Origin: Fidelibacterota bacterium UBA2125
Lineage (GTDB): Bacteria > Fidelibacterota > Marinisomatia > Marinisomatales > S15-B10
Reading direction: 5' to 3'
DNA length: 5,626 nucleotides
Assembly: GCA_002329125.1 (NCBI GenBank)
Contig: DCXX01000084.1
Coordinates: 1 to 5,626, forward strand
Below, in pieces: positions 1 to 5,534 of this stretch. The position numbers and the translations under genes are program-made. The notes under the pieces are model-generated. The model made no database searches, was not told the origin of the DNA, and saw only the letters and a list, made by a program, of their open reading frames with translations. Each line of letters begins with the position of its first letter. The stretch's first letter is position 1.

Positions 1-587
1 TGTTTCTTGATTCAGACGGAAATGGCACATATGATACCGGTGAAAAGAAAGAGATTTTTCAGAAACCACCCGACCTCCAAGCAAAGATTTCCTTGTGGTT
101 TAGTGGTGCAACCATTGAATACCTGTTCCCGCTTTTTCGAGGTTTAGAGATATCCATAGGATCGCTTTTTGGCGTAGGTCGCCTGAATCTTAACGTTTCC
201 CAATCAGCCGGCAGCCCTTCGTGGAAGAATCAGTTCAGCCCCGTTTTTCAAATAGGGCAGAATGGATATACACTTATTGAAGATGCCAATAGTGATGGTG
301 TTATAGACACTTTGGATCTCGACTATGTGCAGAAGAACCAGTTTCCGAACCTTGCCATCAACAGCACCATGACATCACTGTCGGGCACATTCCTTAATGT
401 TCAACCGTACATTGCTGTGAAGCTGCAACTACTTGACCGTATGGGGTTGCGAATGACCGCCGGCTTTAATGCTGGGACAATAAATGAAGGTGGATGGCGG
501 ACTGAAGACAGGAAGCCGATCTTGGACTCTCCAGAAACCGCGCTTAATTCCATGGCTGTCCGGGCAATGATTTACTTAGGTTTATAG
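1..587 (+). CDS. Probable outer-membrane beta-barrel protein with two EF-hand-like calcium loops, 3' part only
   Basis: The reading frame is open from base 3 (codon_start 3), so the gene begins before the window. A TTG at 93 is not needed as a start, because the in-frame codons before it already encode a recognisable motif. Two calcium-loop patterns are visible. DSDGNGTYDTGE (bases 9-44) has acidic or Asn ligands at loop positions 1, 3, 5, 9 and 12. DANSDGVIDTLD (bases 282-317) matches the EF-hand/dockerin DxNxDGxIDxxD pattern. Between and after them lie stretches of alternating polar and hydrophobic residues with aromatic ends, such as the segment around PYIAVKLQLL and the terminal MAVRAMIYLGL, which resemble transmembrane beta strands. 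The last residue is Leu rather than the usual Phe/Trp of proteobacterial porins. Inference: an outer-membrane protein with calcium-binding surface loops. It could be the tail of a TonB-dependent receptor, but no plug domain or TonB box lies in view. I do not recognise a specific family. Confidence 0.6.
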   Translation, partial: FLDSDGNGTYDTGEKKEIFQKPPDLQAKISLWFSGATIEYLFPLFRGLEISIGSLFGVGRLNLNVSQSAGSPSWKNQFSPVFQIGQNGYTLIEDANSDGVIDTLDLDYVQKNQFPNLAINSTMTSLSGTFLNVQPYIAVKLQLLDRMGLRMTAGFNAGTINEGGWRTEDRKPILDSPETALNSMAVRAMIYLGL

Positions 588-660
588 CAGTACCCATCTA
601 ATTTGGCCACTAAGTGTAGACCTTCTGGCTGAAAACAGAAATCGGTGAACTGATCCAAAG

Positions 661-2250
661 ATGCTGAAAAGAAAGAAAAGAACGGCTCTTGTTGTTCTCA
701 CCAGCGCAATTATTGTTGTTGCTGTGGCCCCTGTCGTTCCGGCTATTTACTCCCGGGCGGTTAATATTTATGACAAGATCCAGGTGCTCAACCAAATCAT
801 AACTATTGTTAATGACAATTATGTTGAGCCTGTTGATTGGGACGGAGCTCTCGATGGCGCCTTCCACGGGATGTTGGACAGACTGGATCCCCACTCAGCA
901 TATATTCCACGGGAGCGGCTGGAGAATATCACGGAACAGTTCCATGGTCAGTTCGAAGGGATAGGCATTGAGTTCGACATATTGAACGGATACATTACAG
1001 TTATAGCACCTGTAGCAGGATCCCCATCGGACAGAGTGGGTCTTCAGCCAGGCGATCAGATTGTAAGAATAAATGGTAATGATGCGTTTGAGATTACGCG
1101 TGAAGAGGTGTTTGATAAATTGCGAGGACCGAAAGGTTCAGCCGTAACCGTAACTATCAGCCGTGCGGGCTTGGATGAAACATTTGATGTAGAGATCATT
1201 CGCGATAAGATTCCCATCCACAGTGTTATCGCTACTTTTATGCTGGATGAGGAGACAGGCTATATAAGGCTCAGCAGGTTTGCGACCAACACTTCTGACG
1301 AGGTTCACGGGGCGATCAGGACTCTCATTGCTCAGGGAATGACACAGCTGATTTTCGATCTAAGAACTAACAGTGGCGGCTATCTTGAACAGGCGGTCGC
1401 TGTGGCCGACTACTTCATTGCCGACCGTGATACTCTTGTTTATACGGCTGGCCGTCAGCGGGATGCCACCGAGGTGTATTTCGCCAATCCCGACATCGGT
1501 TATGGAGACTTCTCTCTTATTGTGCTCATTAATCGATGGTCAGCCAGTGCCAGCGAGATTGTGGCCGGAGCAGTTCAGGATCTTGACAGAGGACTAATTG
1601 TAGGTGAGACGAGTTTTGGTAAAGGGCTGGTTCAGAGGCAGTGGCCACTGAAGGACGGATCAGCCCTGCGTGTAACAATTGCGCGCTACTACACGCCAAC
1701 GGGAAGACTTATCCAGAAACCGTATGATAACGGAACACATGAATACTACCGTGAGCTTGCGCGAGAGGGTAGAGAAAAGTCGCTTGATTCCCTTAGGGTA
1801 GACAAGCCCAGCTATAGGACGAAGGCCGGCCGAACAGTCTTTGGGGGAGGGGGCATTACTCCGGACGTTTATGTTCCGTTTGCAAGTTTGACGGGGACCA
1901 CGTCAAAGATCGTGGGTCATCCCGAGCGCTTTACTTTCAACTGGGGGACTGACTATGCGGCCCAAAGTAAAGATGATTGGTCATCTGTTCAAGAGTTCGC
2001 CGGGTCGTTCAAAGTTACGGATCGGGTGATGGCTGATTTCAAATCGTTTATCTCGAGTGAAGATGTGGAATTTGATGAAGCGGAGCTGGAGAAAGACACT
2101 GAATATCTTAAGACAGTTATGAAAGCTGAGATTGCTGGCGCGCTCTGGGGCAAGCAGGCTTACTATCACCTGCTGGTTATGGGTGATGTTCAGGTAATAG
2201 AGGCCAGATCGCATTTTGATGAGGCAAAAGCCTTTTTAGCTAGACAATAA
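661..2250 (+). CDS. ctpA: S41 family carboxyl-terminal processing protease (CtpA/Prc type)
   Basis: A 529-residue periplasmic serine protease that cleaves proteins near their C-termini. A basic start (KRKKR) followed by a hydrophobic segment at residues 8-29 is a signal peptide or membrane anchor. Residues 70-83 carry the family motif MLDRLDPHSAYIP. A PDZ domain follows at about 90-180, with the peptide-binding loop GIGIEF (100-105) and the turn GLQPGDQI (127-134). The S41 core is at about 185-405: FDLRTNSGG (232-240), then the nucleophile in SASASE, taken as Ser296 because it lies 25 residues before Lys321, matching the Ser430/Lys455/Gln459 spacing of E. coli Tsp; Lys321 and Gln325 are in GKGLVQ. 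GGGGITPD (395-402) closes the core. About 125 further residues form a C-terminal extension that I cannot assign. The start is fixed by an in-frame TGA at 646-648; the Shine-Dalgarno match is poor. It lies 73 bases after the barrel gene and may be co-transcribed with it. Complete, with no missing catalytic residue. Confidence 0.95.
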   Translation: MLKRKKRTALVVLTSAIIVVAVAPVVPAIYSRAVNIYDKIQVLNQIITIVNDNYVEPVDWDGALDGAFHGMLDRLDPHSAYIPRERLENITEQFHGQFEGIGIEFDILNGYITVIAPVAGSPSDRVGLQPGDQIVRINGNDAFEITREEVFDKLRGPKGSAVTVTISRAGLDETFDVEIIRDKIPIHSVIATFMLDEETGYIRLSRFATNTSDEVHGAIRTLIAQGMTQLIFDLRTNSGGYLEQAVAVADYFIADRDTLVYTAGRQRDATEVYFANPDIGYGDFSLIVLINRWSASASEIVAGAVQDLDRGLIVGETSFGKGLVQRQWPLKDGSALRVTIARYYTPTGRLIQKPYDNGTHEYYRELAREGREKSLDSLRVDKPSYRTKAGRTVFGGGGITPDVYVPFASLTGTTSKIVGHPERFTFNWGTDYAAQSKDDWSSVQEFAGSFKVTDRVMADFKSFISSEDVEFDEAELEKDTEYLKTVMKAEIAGALWGKQAYYHLLVMGDVQVIEARSHFDEAKAFLARQ

Positions 2251-2292
2251 TTGGCTATCTTATTGGGCTTATGCTAACAGTGTAGCGCCATG

Positions 2293-2321
2293 TTGACTTT
2301 CCTTAGTGGAATCGTTATTTT
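2293..2321 (+). promoter_or_regulatory. Possible sigma-70-like promoter for the exbB-exbD-exbD-tonB operon
   Basis: TTGACT (2293-2298) is followed after exactly 17 bases by TATTTT (2316-2321), a fair match to -35/-10 consensus. It lies in the 103-base gap between ctpA and exbB and would put the transcript start shortly before the exbB ribosome binding site. If the organism is a Bacteroidota, whose housekeeping promoters differ (TTTG and TAnnTTTG boxes), the match may be chance. Confidence 0.35.
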
Positions 2322-2335
2322 AACGGGCATTAAAT

Positions 2336-2344
2336 AAGAAGGAG
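2336..2344 (+). promoter_or_regulatory. Strong ribosome binding site of exbB
   Basis: AAGAAGGAG lies 9 bases before the ATG at 2354. It is the best Shine-Dalgarno sequence in the window. The other motor genes have weak sites and appear to rely on coupling, so translation of the whole operon may be set here. Confidence 0.75.
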
Positions 2345-2353
2345 ACACGTAAG

Positions 2354-2989
2354 ATGGTACAGTATTTTTTGGATGGTGGTCCTTTCATGTGGCCGATTCT
2401 CGCCCTCTTGATATTTGGTCTGGGATTTGGATTAGAAAGACTTTACACACTGTTCCGCGCGTCGGTGGATACGCGAAAATTCATGGCAAAGGTACAAAGC
2501 GCTCTTCACGATGAAGGATATGATGCGGCAGTTGGAGTCTGTAGCAACACAAGAGGTCCTGTGGCTGAGGTCTTTCACGCCGGGTTGACACGGGTTCATA
2601 GAGGAATTGAGGTGGTGGAGAAAGGGATCGAGAATGCCGGCACCATCGAAATGGCGTTTCTGGAGAAAAACATGGTATGGCTGAGTACGGTTGTTACGCT
2701 GGCCCCCATGCTTGGCTTTACAGGAACGGTAGCTGGAATGATTCGGGCCTTCGATGATATTAAAGCAGCAAACGACATTTCACCTTCCGTTGTGGCAGGG
2801 GGTATTTCTATTGCCCTTCTGACGACGCTCTTTGGACTGATTGTGGCAATTATTATTCAGACATTTCAGAATTTTCTTATATCCAGGATTGATAAGCTGA
2901 TCATCGATATGCAGGAAAACTCGGTACTTCTCATTGATGAGCTGGTGGAAATGGAACAGTCTGGAAAGCTGAAGAGCGGCAAGAAGTAA
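2354..2989 (+). CDS. exbB: MotA/TolQ/ExbB family proton channel protein (ExbB)
   Basis: A 211-residue inner-membrane subunit of the proton-driven ExbB-ExbD-TonB motor, in which an ExbB pentamer encloses ExbD helices. Three membrane segments are visible at about residues 12-34, 108-130 and 147-173, with a cytoplasmic domain between the first two, as usual for the family. The conserved stretch APMLGFTGTVAGM (117-129) and the third helix with LLTTLFGL (155-162) carry Thr125 and Thr158, which line up with the channel threonines Thr148 and Thr181 of E. coli ExbB. The N-terminus goes almost straight into the first helix, without the longer periplasmic leader of E. coli ExbB. The start has a strong ribosome binding site. 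exbD follows 17 bases after the stop. TolQ is the main alternative name; tonB at the end of the operon, rather than tolA/tolB, favours ExbB. Confidence 0.93.
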   Translation: MVQYFLDGGPFMWPILALLIFGLGFGLERLYTLFRASVDTRKFMAKVQSALHDEGYDAAVGVCSNTRGPVAEVFHAGLTRVHRGIEVVEKGIENAGTIEMAFLEKNMVWLSTVVTLAPMLGFTGTVAGMIRAFDDIKAANDISPSVVAGGISIALLTTLFGLIVAIIIQTFQNFLISRIDKLIIDMQENSVLLIDELVEMEQSGKLKSGKK

Positions 2990-3006
2990 AAAGACAGACC
3001 TAGTTT

Positions 3007-3399
3007 ATGAAGAAAAGAGTGAAAGCAGGTGAAATCCCAACAGCCTCCATGGCTGATATCGCATTCTTGCTCTTAATCTTTTTTCTGGTTACTACCACTA
3101 TCGATATGGATAAAGGTCTGGGGCTTGTTCTGCCCCCTAAGGGCGATGAAATAGAGATTCCCAAGAAAAACATTTCAAACCTCTTGATCAATGCCCAAGG
3201 CAATGTTCTTTTGGATAAGCAGCCAGTTCAGGTTCGGGATATCAAAAGGGTTGTTCAGGAGAAAATCACGGCCAACGATAAACTCATTATCTCGGTGAAA
3301 GCTCACCCCCGGGCGAAATATCAGGTATATGTAGATGTTCTTGATCAGCTCAAGCAGGCCAACGCCACGCGCATATCCATAGCGGATCCAGACCGATGA
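3007..3399 (+). CDS. exbD: ExbD/TolR family biopolymer transport protein, first copy
   Basis: A 130-residue motor subunit with one N-terminal membrane helix (about residues 16-31) and a periplasmic domain. The helix begins GEIPTASMADIAFLLLIFF, where Asp17 is the proton-carrying aspartate equivalent to Asp25 of E. coli ExbD and Asp23 of TolR. The periplasmic part (about 40-130) has the usual ExbD/TolR pattern of short strands and a helix, including the segment LIISVKAHPRAKY. The start is constrained by an in-frame TAG at 3001-3003, which leaves only this ATG; the Shine-Dalgarno match is weak, so translation probably follows from exbB. The final codons overlap the second exbD by ATGA (3396-3399). 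Paired with the second copy, it may form a heteromeric ExbD dimer, which is inference from the tandem arrangement. Confidence 0.93.
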   Translation: MKKRVKAGEIPTASMADIAFLLLIFFLVTTTIDMDKGLGLVLPPKGDEIEIPKKNISNLLINAQGNVLLDKQPVQVRDIKRVVQEKITANDKLIISVKAHPRAKYQVYVDVLDQLKQANATRISIADPDR

Positions 3400-3806
3400 A
3401 GTTCCAGGCCAAAACAAAGGTTTCCGGAGAAATCCCGACAGCCTCCATGCCCGACATCATCTTTATGCTGCTGATTTTCTTTATGGTGACTACAGTCCTG
3501 AGGGAGTACGAAGGATTAAACGTATTCTTGCCACAAGCGAGGAAGATAGAACGACTAGAAACTAAACGTCATGTGTCTTATGTTTTTGTATCAAAGGACG
3601 GTTTAATTTCCATCGATGACAAAATTATCCCGCTGGATAATGTGAAGCACGTAATGTATGAAAAACGCGTGGCCAACCCTCAAATTACAGTTTCTCTTAA
3701 GTCAGACAAGAACGCACTCATGGAATTGATCAGTAGTATGCACAATGAACTTCGAGAAGCGGACGCGTTGAAAGTCAACTACTCAGCGCGGTCCGCCCCT
3801 GGATAG
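3396..3806 (+). CDS. exbD: ExbD/TolR family biopolymer transport protein, second copy
   Basis: A 136-residue paralogue of the preceding gene with the same plan: a membrane helix at about residues 19-34 containing the proton-relay aspartate Asp20 in SMPDIIFMLLIFFMVTT, then a periplasmic domain. The sequence around the helix entrance (GEIPTASM) matches the first copy exactly, but the periplasmic halves differ strongly, so the two are specialised rather than recent duplicates. The periplasmic domain is more basic after the helix (ARKIERLETKRH) than in copy one. The start ATG overlaps the first exbD stop as ATGA, a typical sign of translational coupling. tonB begins two bases after the stop. Tandem exbD genes before tonB are common in FCB-type bacteria. 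All key residues are present. Confidence 0.93.
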   Translation: MKFQAKTKVSGEIPTASMPDIIFMLLIFFMVTTVLREYEGLNVFLPQARKIERLETKRHVSYVFVSKDGLISIDDKIIPLDNVKHVMYEKRVANPQITVSLKSDKNALMELISSMHNELREADALKVNYSARSAPG

Positions 3807-3807
3807 G

Positions 3808-4455
3808 ATGATTATCAGGAAAAATCCCAGCGTATCCCTCAAACTGCGATACCCAATCACAGTCCGTGCTACACTTCTTGTGAGTGTTGTGCTGCTTATA
3901 ACGCTTTTGGTGGCTTTTCCTAAGTTTGAGGCGAAAAGTACGCTTGAGAAGGAAGTACATGTGGATATTGAGCAGTTTGATATTCCTCAAACGCAACAGT
4001 TTGAACTACCCCCACCGCCTTCCCGTCCGGCAGTGCCTGTTGAGTCAGAGAACGAGGATCTGGCGGATGACGTCACCATCGAAGAGACGGAACTGGACGA
4101 TTTTGTTGAGTGGGAGTCACCTCCGCCACCGCCCGAAGAAGGGCCACGGGTACGTTTCATTCCTTATGATGATCCACCAGTACCAGTTGGCGGATACGGA
4201 GCTATTCAGCGCAACATTATCTATCCTGAAATAGCTCAGGAGGCGGGGATCGAGGGGACAGTAGTAATACAAGCCTTTGTGAGCAAAAAAGGAAAAGTGA
4301 CTGACACACTTGTACTGAAAGGTATCCCCAATACTGGTCTGGATGAAGCGGCAATGGAGGCCATCAAAAAGACGGGGTTCAAGCCTGCAAAGCAACGCGA
4401 TCGAGCTGTTGGTGTCTGGATTTCAATTCCAGTCAACTTTCGTTTGAAAGGATAG
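3808..4455 (+). CDS. tonB: Energy transducer TonB
   Basis: A 215-residue inner-membrane-anchored protein that carries the force made by ExbB/ExbD across the periplasm to outer-membrane receptors. A basic N-terminus precedes one membrane helix (about residues 19-37). Residues 38-128 form the periplasmic linker, with two polyproline clusters (PPPP at 68-71 and PPPPP at 105-109) separated by a strongly acidic stretch. The TonB C-terminal domain is at about 129-215: IIYPEIAQEAGIEGTVV (137-153), then a second strand, a helix ending in FKPAKQ (191-196), and the final strand ISIPVNFRL (205-213). The linker is short and lacks the Lys-Pro repeats of enterobacterial TonB. The gene starts two bases after the second exbD stop with no clear ribosome binding site, so translational coupling is likely. 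It closes the operon; the next gene lies 254 bases away. Confidence 0.92.
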   Translation: MIIRKNPSVSLKLRYPITVRATLLVSVVLLITLLVAFPKFEAKSTLEKEVHVDIEQFDIPQTQQFELPPPPSRPAVPVESENEDLADDVTIEETELDDFVEWESPPPPPEEGPRVRFIPYDDPPVPVGGYGAIQRNIIYPEIAQEAGIEGTVVIQAFVSKKGKVTDTLVLKGIPNTGLDEAAMEAIKKTGFKPAKQRDRAVGVWISIPVNFRLKG

Positions 4456-4468
4456 CTCCACGTTTCGA

Positions 4469-4598
4469 AAGGGGGAGAGGAGTTAAATGCTCTGATTATA
4501 CCCTTGTTTCCACCTTGGGAACCTCTAGCCAGCTCGTCCCGAGCTTAGGGGGAAATCAAACTACCCACCAGAATTGTGATAATCTACCGTTCCCCCTT
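4469..4598 (+). repeat. Inverted-repeat element with two G5 arms and one C5 arm
   Basis: AAGGGGGA (4469-4476) is perfectly complementary to TCCCCCTT (4591-4598). A second arm, AGGGGGAA (4547-4554), is perfectly complementary to TTCCCCCT (4590-4597). Only one of these pairings can form at a time. The outer pair encloses the hairpins between them and could close a branched RNA, or mark a small degenerate repeat unit. No flanking target duplication is seen, and I cannot tell which explanation holds. Confidence 0.45.
4522..4551 (+). other. Strong bulged hairpin downstream of tonB
   Basis: An inner stem AGCTCG/CGAGCT (4531-4536 with 4540-4545) has a three-base loop TCC. After a three-base bulge GCC (4528-4530), an outer stem pairs CCTCTA (4522-4527) with TAGGGG (4546-4551), including one G-T wobble. 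That makes twelve pairs in 30 bases. No T-run follows on either strand, so it could be a 3'-end stabiliser or part of a larger RNA fold rather than an intrinsic terminator. Confidence 0.55.
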
Positions 4599-4694
4599 GT
4601 AATTCAATTATCAGAAAATACCTGAACATCATGCTTAAATAAGATTTATACAGGAAATGGATTGGGTTTTAGCAATATATATTCCGCCTAAACA

Positions 4695-4700
4695 GAAAGG
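4695..4700 (+). promoter_or_regulatory. Ribosome binding site that decides the GTG start of the cytochrome b gene
   Basis: GAAAGG ends 9 bases before the GTG at 4710. A second in-frame GTG at 4716 would be 15 bases away, too far for normal use, so 4710 is preferred. An in-frame TAG at 4707-4709 directly upstream excludes a longer protein. Confidence 0.6.
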
Positions 4701-4709
4701 TTAATAGTA

Positions 4710-5534
4710 GTGGGTGTGAACTTAAGTCAACGTTCGGGTAGTGCCTCACAACACGGGCCGGATAGTGATCCCTATGATCGTGCAAAAAAGGCGTTGAAAG
4801 ATGAATGGATTAGCGGCCTAACAGGAGTTTTTCTTGCTCTATTCATGTGGGGGCATATGCTGTTTGTCAGTTCCATTCTAACTGGAGAACAAACATTTGA
4901 TTTTGTTGCTAACCTCTTTGAGAATACATGGCTTGCACAAATAACTATCATTCTAATAACTATCGTGTTTTTTGTCCATTTTGTTACCGCCAGCCGCAAA
5001 ATTCCCGGAGGCTTACGTGATCGCAAAAGAATGATGGAACTGGGTAAAAGCATTAAAAAATCACGAAGTAGATGGAATCAGGATGCAACATCCGACATCC
5101 GCCTTCGCAGTCATTCTGAGACGACTCTCTGGATCTGGCAGGTGCGGTCAGGTATGACTATTCTTGTTTTAGGTTCAATCCATCTGTTTATTGTCGGTAC
5201 GGACATTTTGCAGCGGACTTTGGGTGGGGCTGGTATAACTGCATTGGAAAGTACCAACCGGGTCGGGTCAGGTCTTTGGCTGCTGTATGTTGTCTTGTTA
5301 GTCTGTGTTGAATTCCATGCGGGAATTGGACTTTATCGCTTTACTGTGAAATGGTGGCTCGGCAAACAGCTTGCTTTAATTGGTAAAGTGACGCGCAGGA
5401 AAACACATATCGTTGAACAGGTTATTCTCATATTTTTTGTTCTGGTTGGGATTGTTACGCTGGCTGTGCTATCTGGCTTGATTGAACCCCCACTGGAATC
5501 ATTAATGGCGGGAGCTTGGGACAACTCCCTATGA
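4710..5534 (+). CDS. frdC: Succinate dehydrogenase/fumarate reductase cytochrome b subunit (type B, di-haem)
   Basis: A 274-residue inner-membrane anchor that binds two haems b and exchanges electrons between the menaquinone pool and the flavoprotein/iron-sulfur subunits. Five membrane segments are visible at about residues 36-58, 76-95, 140-166, 187-208 and 235-257. The four haem-ligand histidines of Wolinella FrdC (His44, 93, 143, 182) correspond to His49 (FMWGHMLFVS), His90 (VHFVTASRK), His158 (GSIHLFIV) and His203 (EFHAGIGLYR). Glu201 matches Wolinella Glu180 (transmembrane proton path), and Glu71 probably matches Glu66 (menaquinol oxidation). The loop between the second and third segments is long and basic (residues 96-137). 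The GTG start has a Shine-Dalgarno site 9 bases upstream. The stop overlaps the flavoprotein ATG as ATGA. Sequence alone does not say whether the enzyme runs as succinate dehydrogenase (sdhC) or fumarate reductase. Confidence 0.93.
   Translation: MGVNLSQRSGSASQHGPDSDPYDRAKKALKDEWISGLTGVFLALFMWGHMLFVSSILTGEQTFDFVANLFENTWLAQITIILITIVFFVHFVTASRKIPGGLRDRKRMMELGKSIKKSRSRWNQDATSDIRLRSHSETTLWIWQVRSGMTILVLGSIHLFIVGTDILQRTLGGAGITALESTNRVGSGLWLLYVVLLVCVEFHAGIGLYRFTVKWWLGKQLALIGKVTRRKTHIVEQVILIFFVLVGIVTLAVLSGLIEPPLESLMAGAWDNSL
5510..5529 (+). promoter_or_regulatory. Small hairpin directly before the flavoprotein start codon
   Basis: GGGAG (5510-5514) is complementary to CTCCC (5525-5529), with a ten-base loop, and ends one base before the ATG at 5531. 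GGGAG is also the nearest Shine-Dalgarno-like sequence. A hairpin here would hide it until ribosomes finishing the cytochrome b gene open the stem, which fits the ATGA overlap. The five-pair stem could be coincidence. Confidence 0.35.

Larger units (their letters stand above)
4456..4709 (+). other. Non-coding region between tonB and the respiratory operon, rich in inverted repeats
   Basis: The largest gap in the window. Its first half (to about 4600) is full of complementary arms: a small hairpin at 4506-4522, a strong bulged hairpin at 4522-4551, and G5 arms at 4469-4476 and 4547-4554 that can each pair with the C5 arm at 4590-4598. The second half (about 4600-4700) is AT-rich and probably holds the promoter of the respiratory operon, but I find no convincing -35/-10 pair. 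No T-tract follows the hairpins, so a classical rho-independent terminator for tonB is not evident. Confidence 0.6.

Noticed and set aside
93..587. TTG at 93 as the true start of the first gene
   Set aside because: The frame is open back to base 3 and encodes a calcium-loop motif before this TTG, so the gene is truncated by the window edge.
610..894. Minus-strand open frame of 94 codons over the ctpA start
   Set aside because: It lies opposite a well-supported signal anchor and protease N-terminus, is rich in Asn from the complementary codons, and has no recognisable domain.
2290..2337. Tiny hydrophobic open frame of 15 codons (starts MLTFLSG) between ctpA and exbB
   Set aside because: No ribosome binding site; it overlaps the candidate promoter, and its stop lies inside the exbB Shine-Dalgarno sequence. 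The length is within chance expectation.
3775..3996. Minus-strand open frame of 73 codons across the exbD/tonB junction
   Set aside because: It is opposite two conserved genes; the basic composition follows from the complementary strand and there is no domain or ribosome binding site.
3926..4234. Plus-strand open frame of 102 codons inside tonB in another frame
   Set aside because: The tonB frame has a clear membrane helix and C-terminal domain; this frame is an Arg/Ser/Leu-rich shadow of the proline-rich codons.
4577..4613. TGATAAT/ATTATCA inverted repeat (4577-4583 with 4607-4613) as a regulator operator
   Set aside because: The arms are AT-rich, 23 bases apart and match no operator such as FNR (TTGATnnnnATCAA) or CRP; chance is likely, though it could add to the local RNA fold.
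4590..4614. Possible intrinsic terminator from the G5/C5 arms
   Set aside because: The loop between 4554 and 4590 is 35 bases and the sequence after the C arm is TGTAATTC, not a T-run.
4621..4656. CTGAAC followed by TATACA as a promoter for the respiratory operon
   Set aside because: The spacing is 19 bases and the -35 match is poor; no better pair was found in the gap.
4657..4704. Fifteen-codon open frame (starts MDWVLAIY) ending just before the frdC start, resembling a leader peptide
   Set aside because: The AGGA before its ATG is only one base away, too close to act as a ribosome binding site, and the composition shows no attenuation signature such as runs of a regulatory amino acid.
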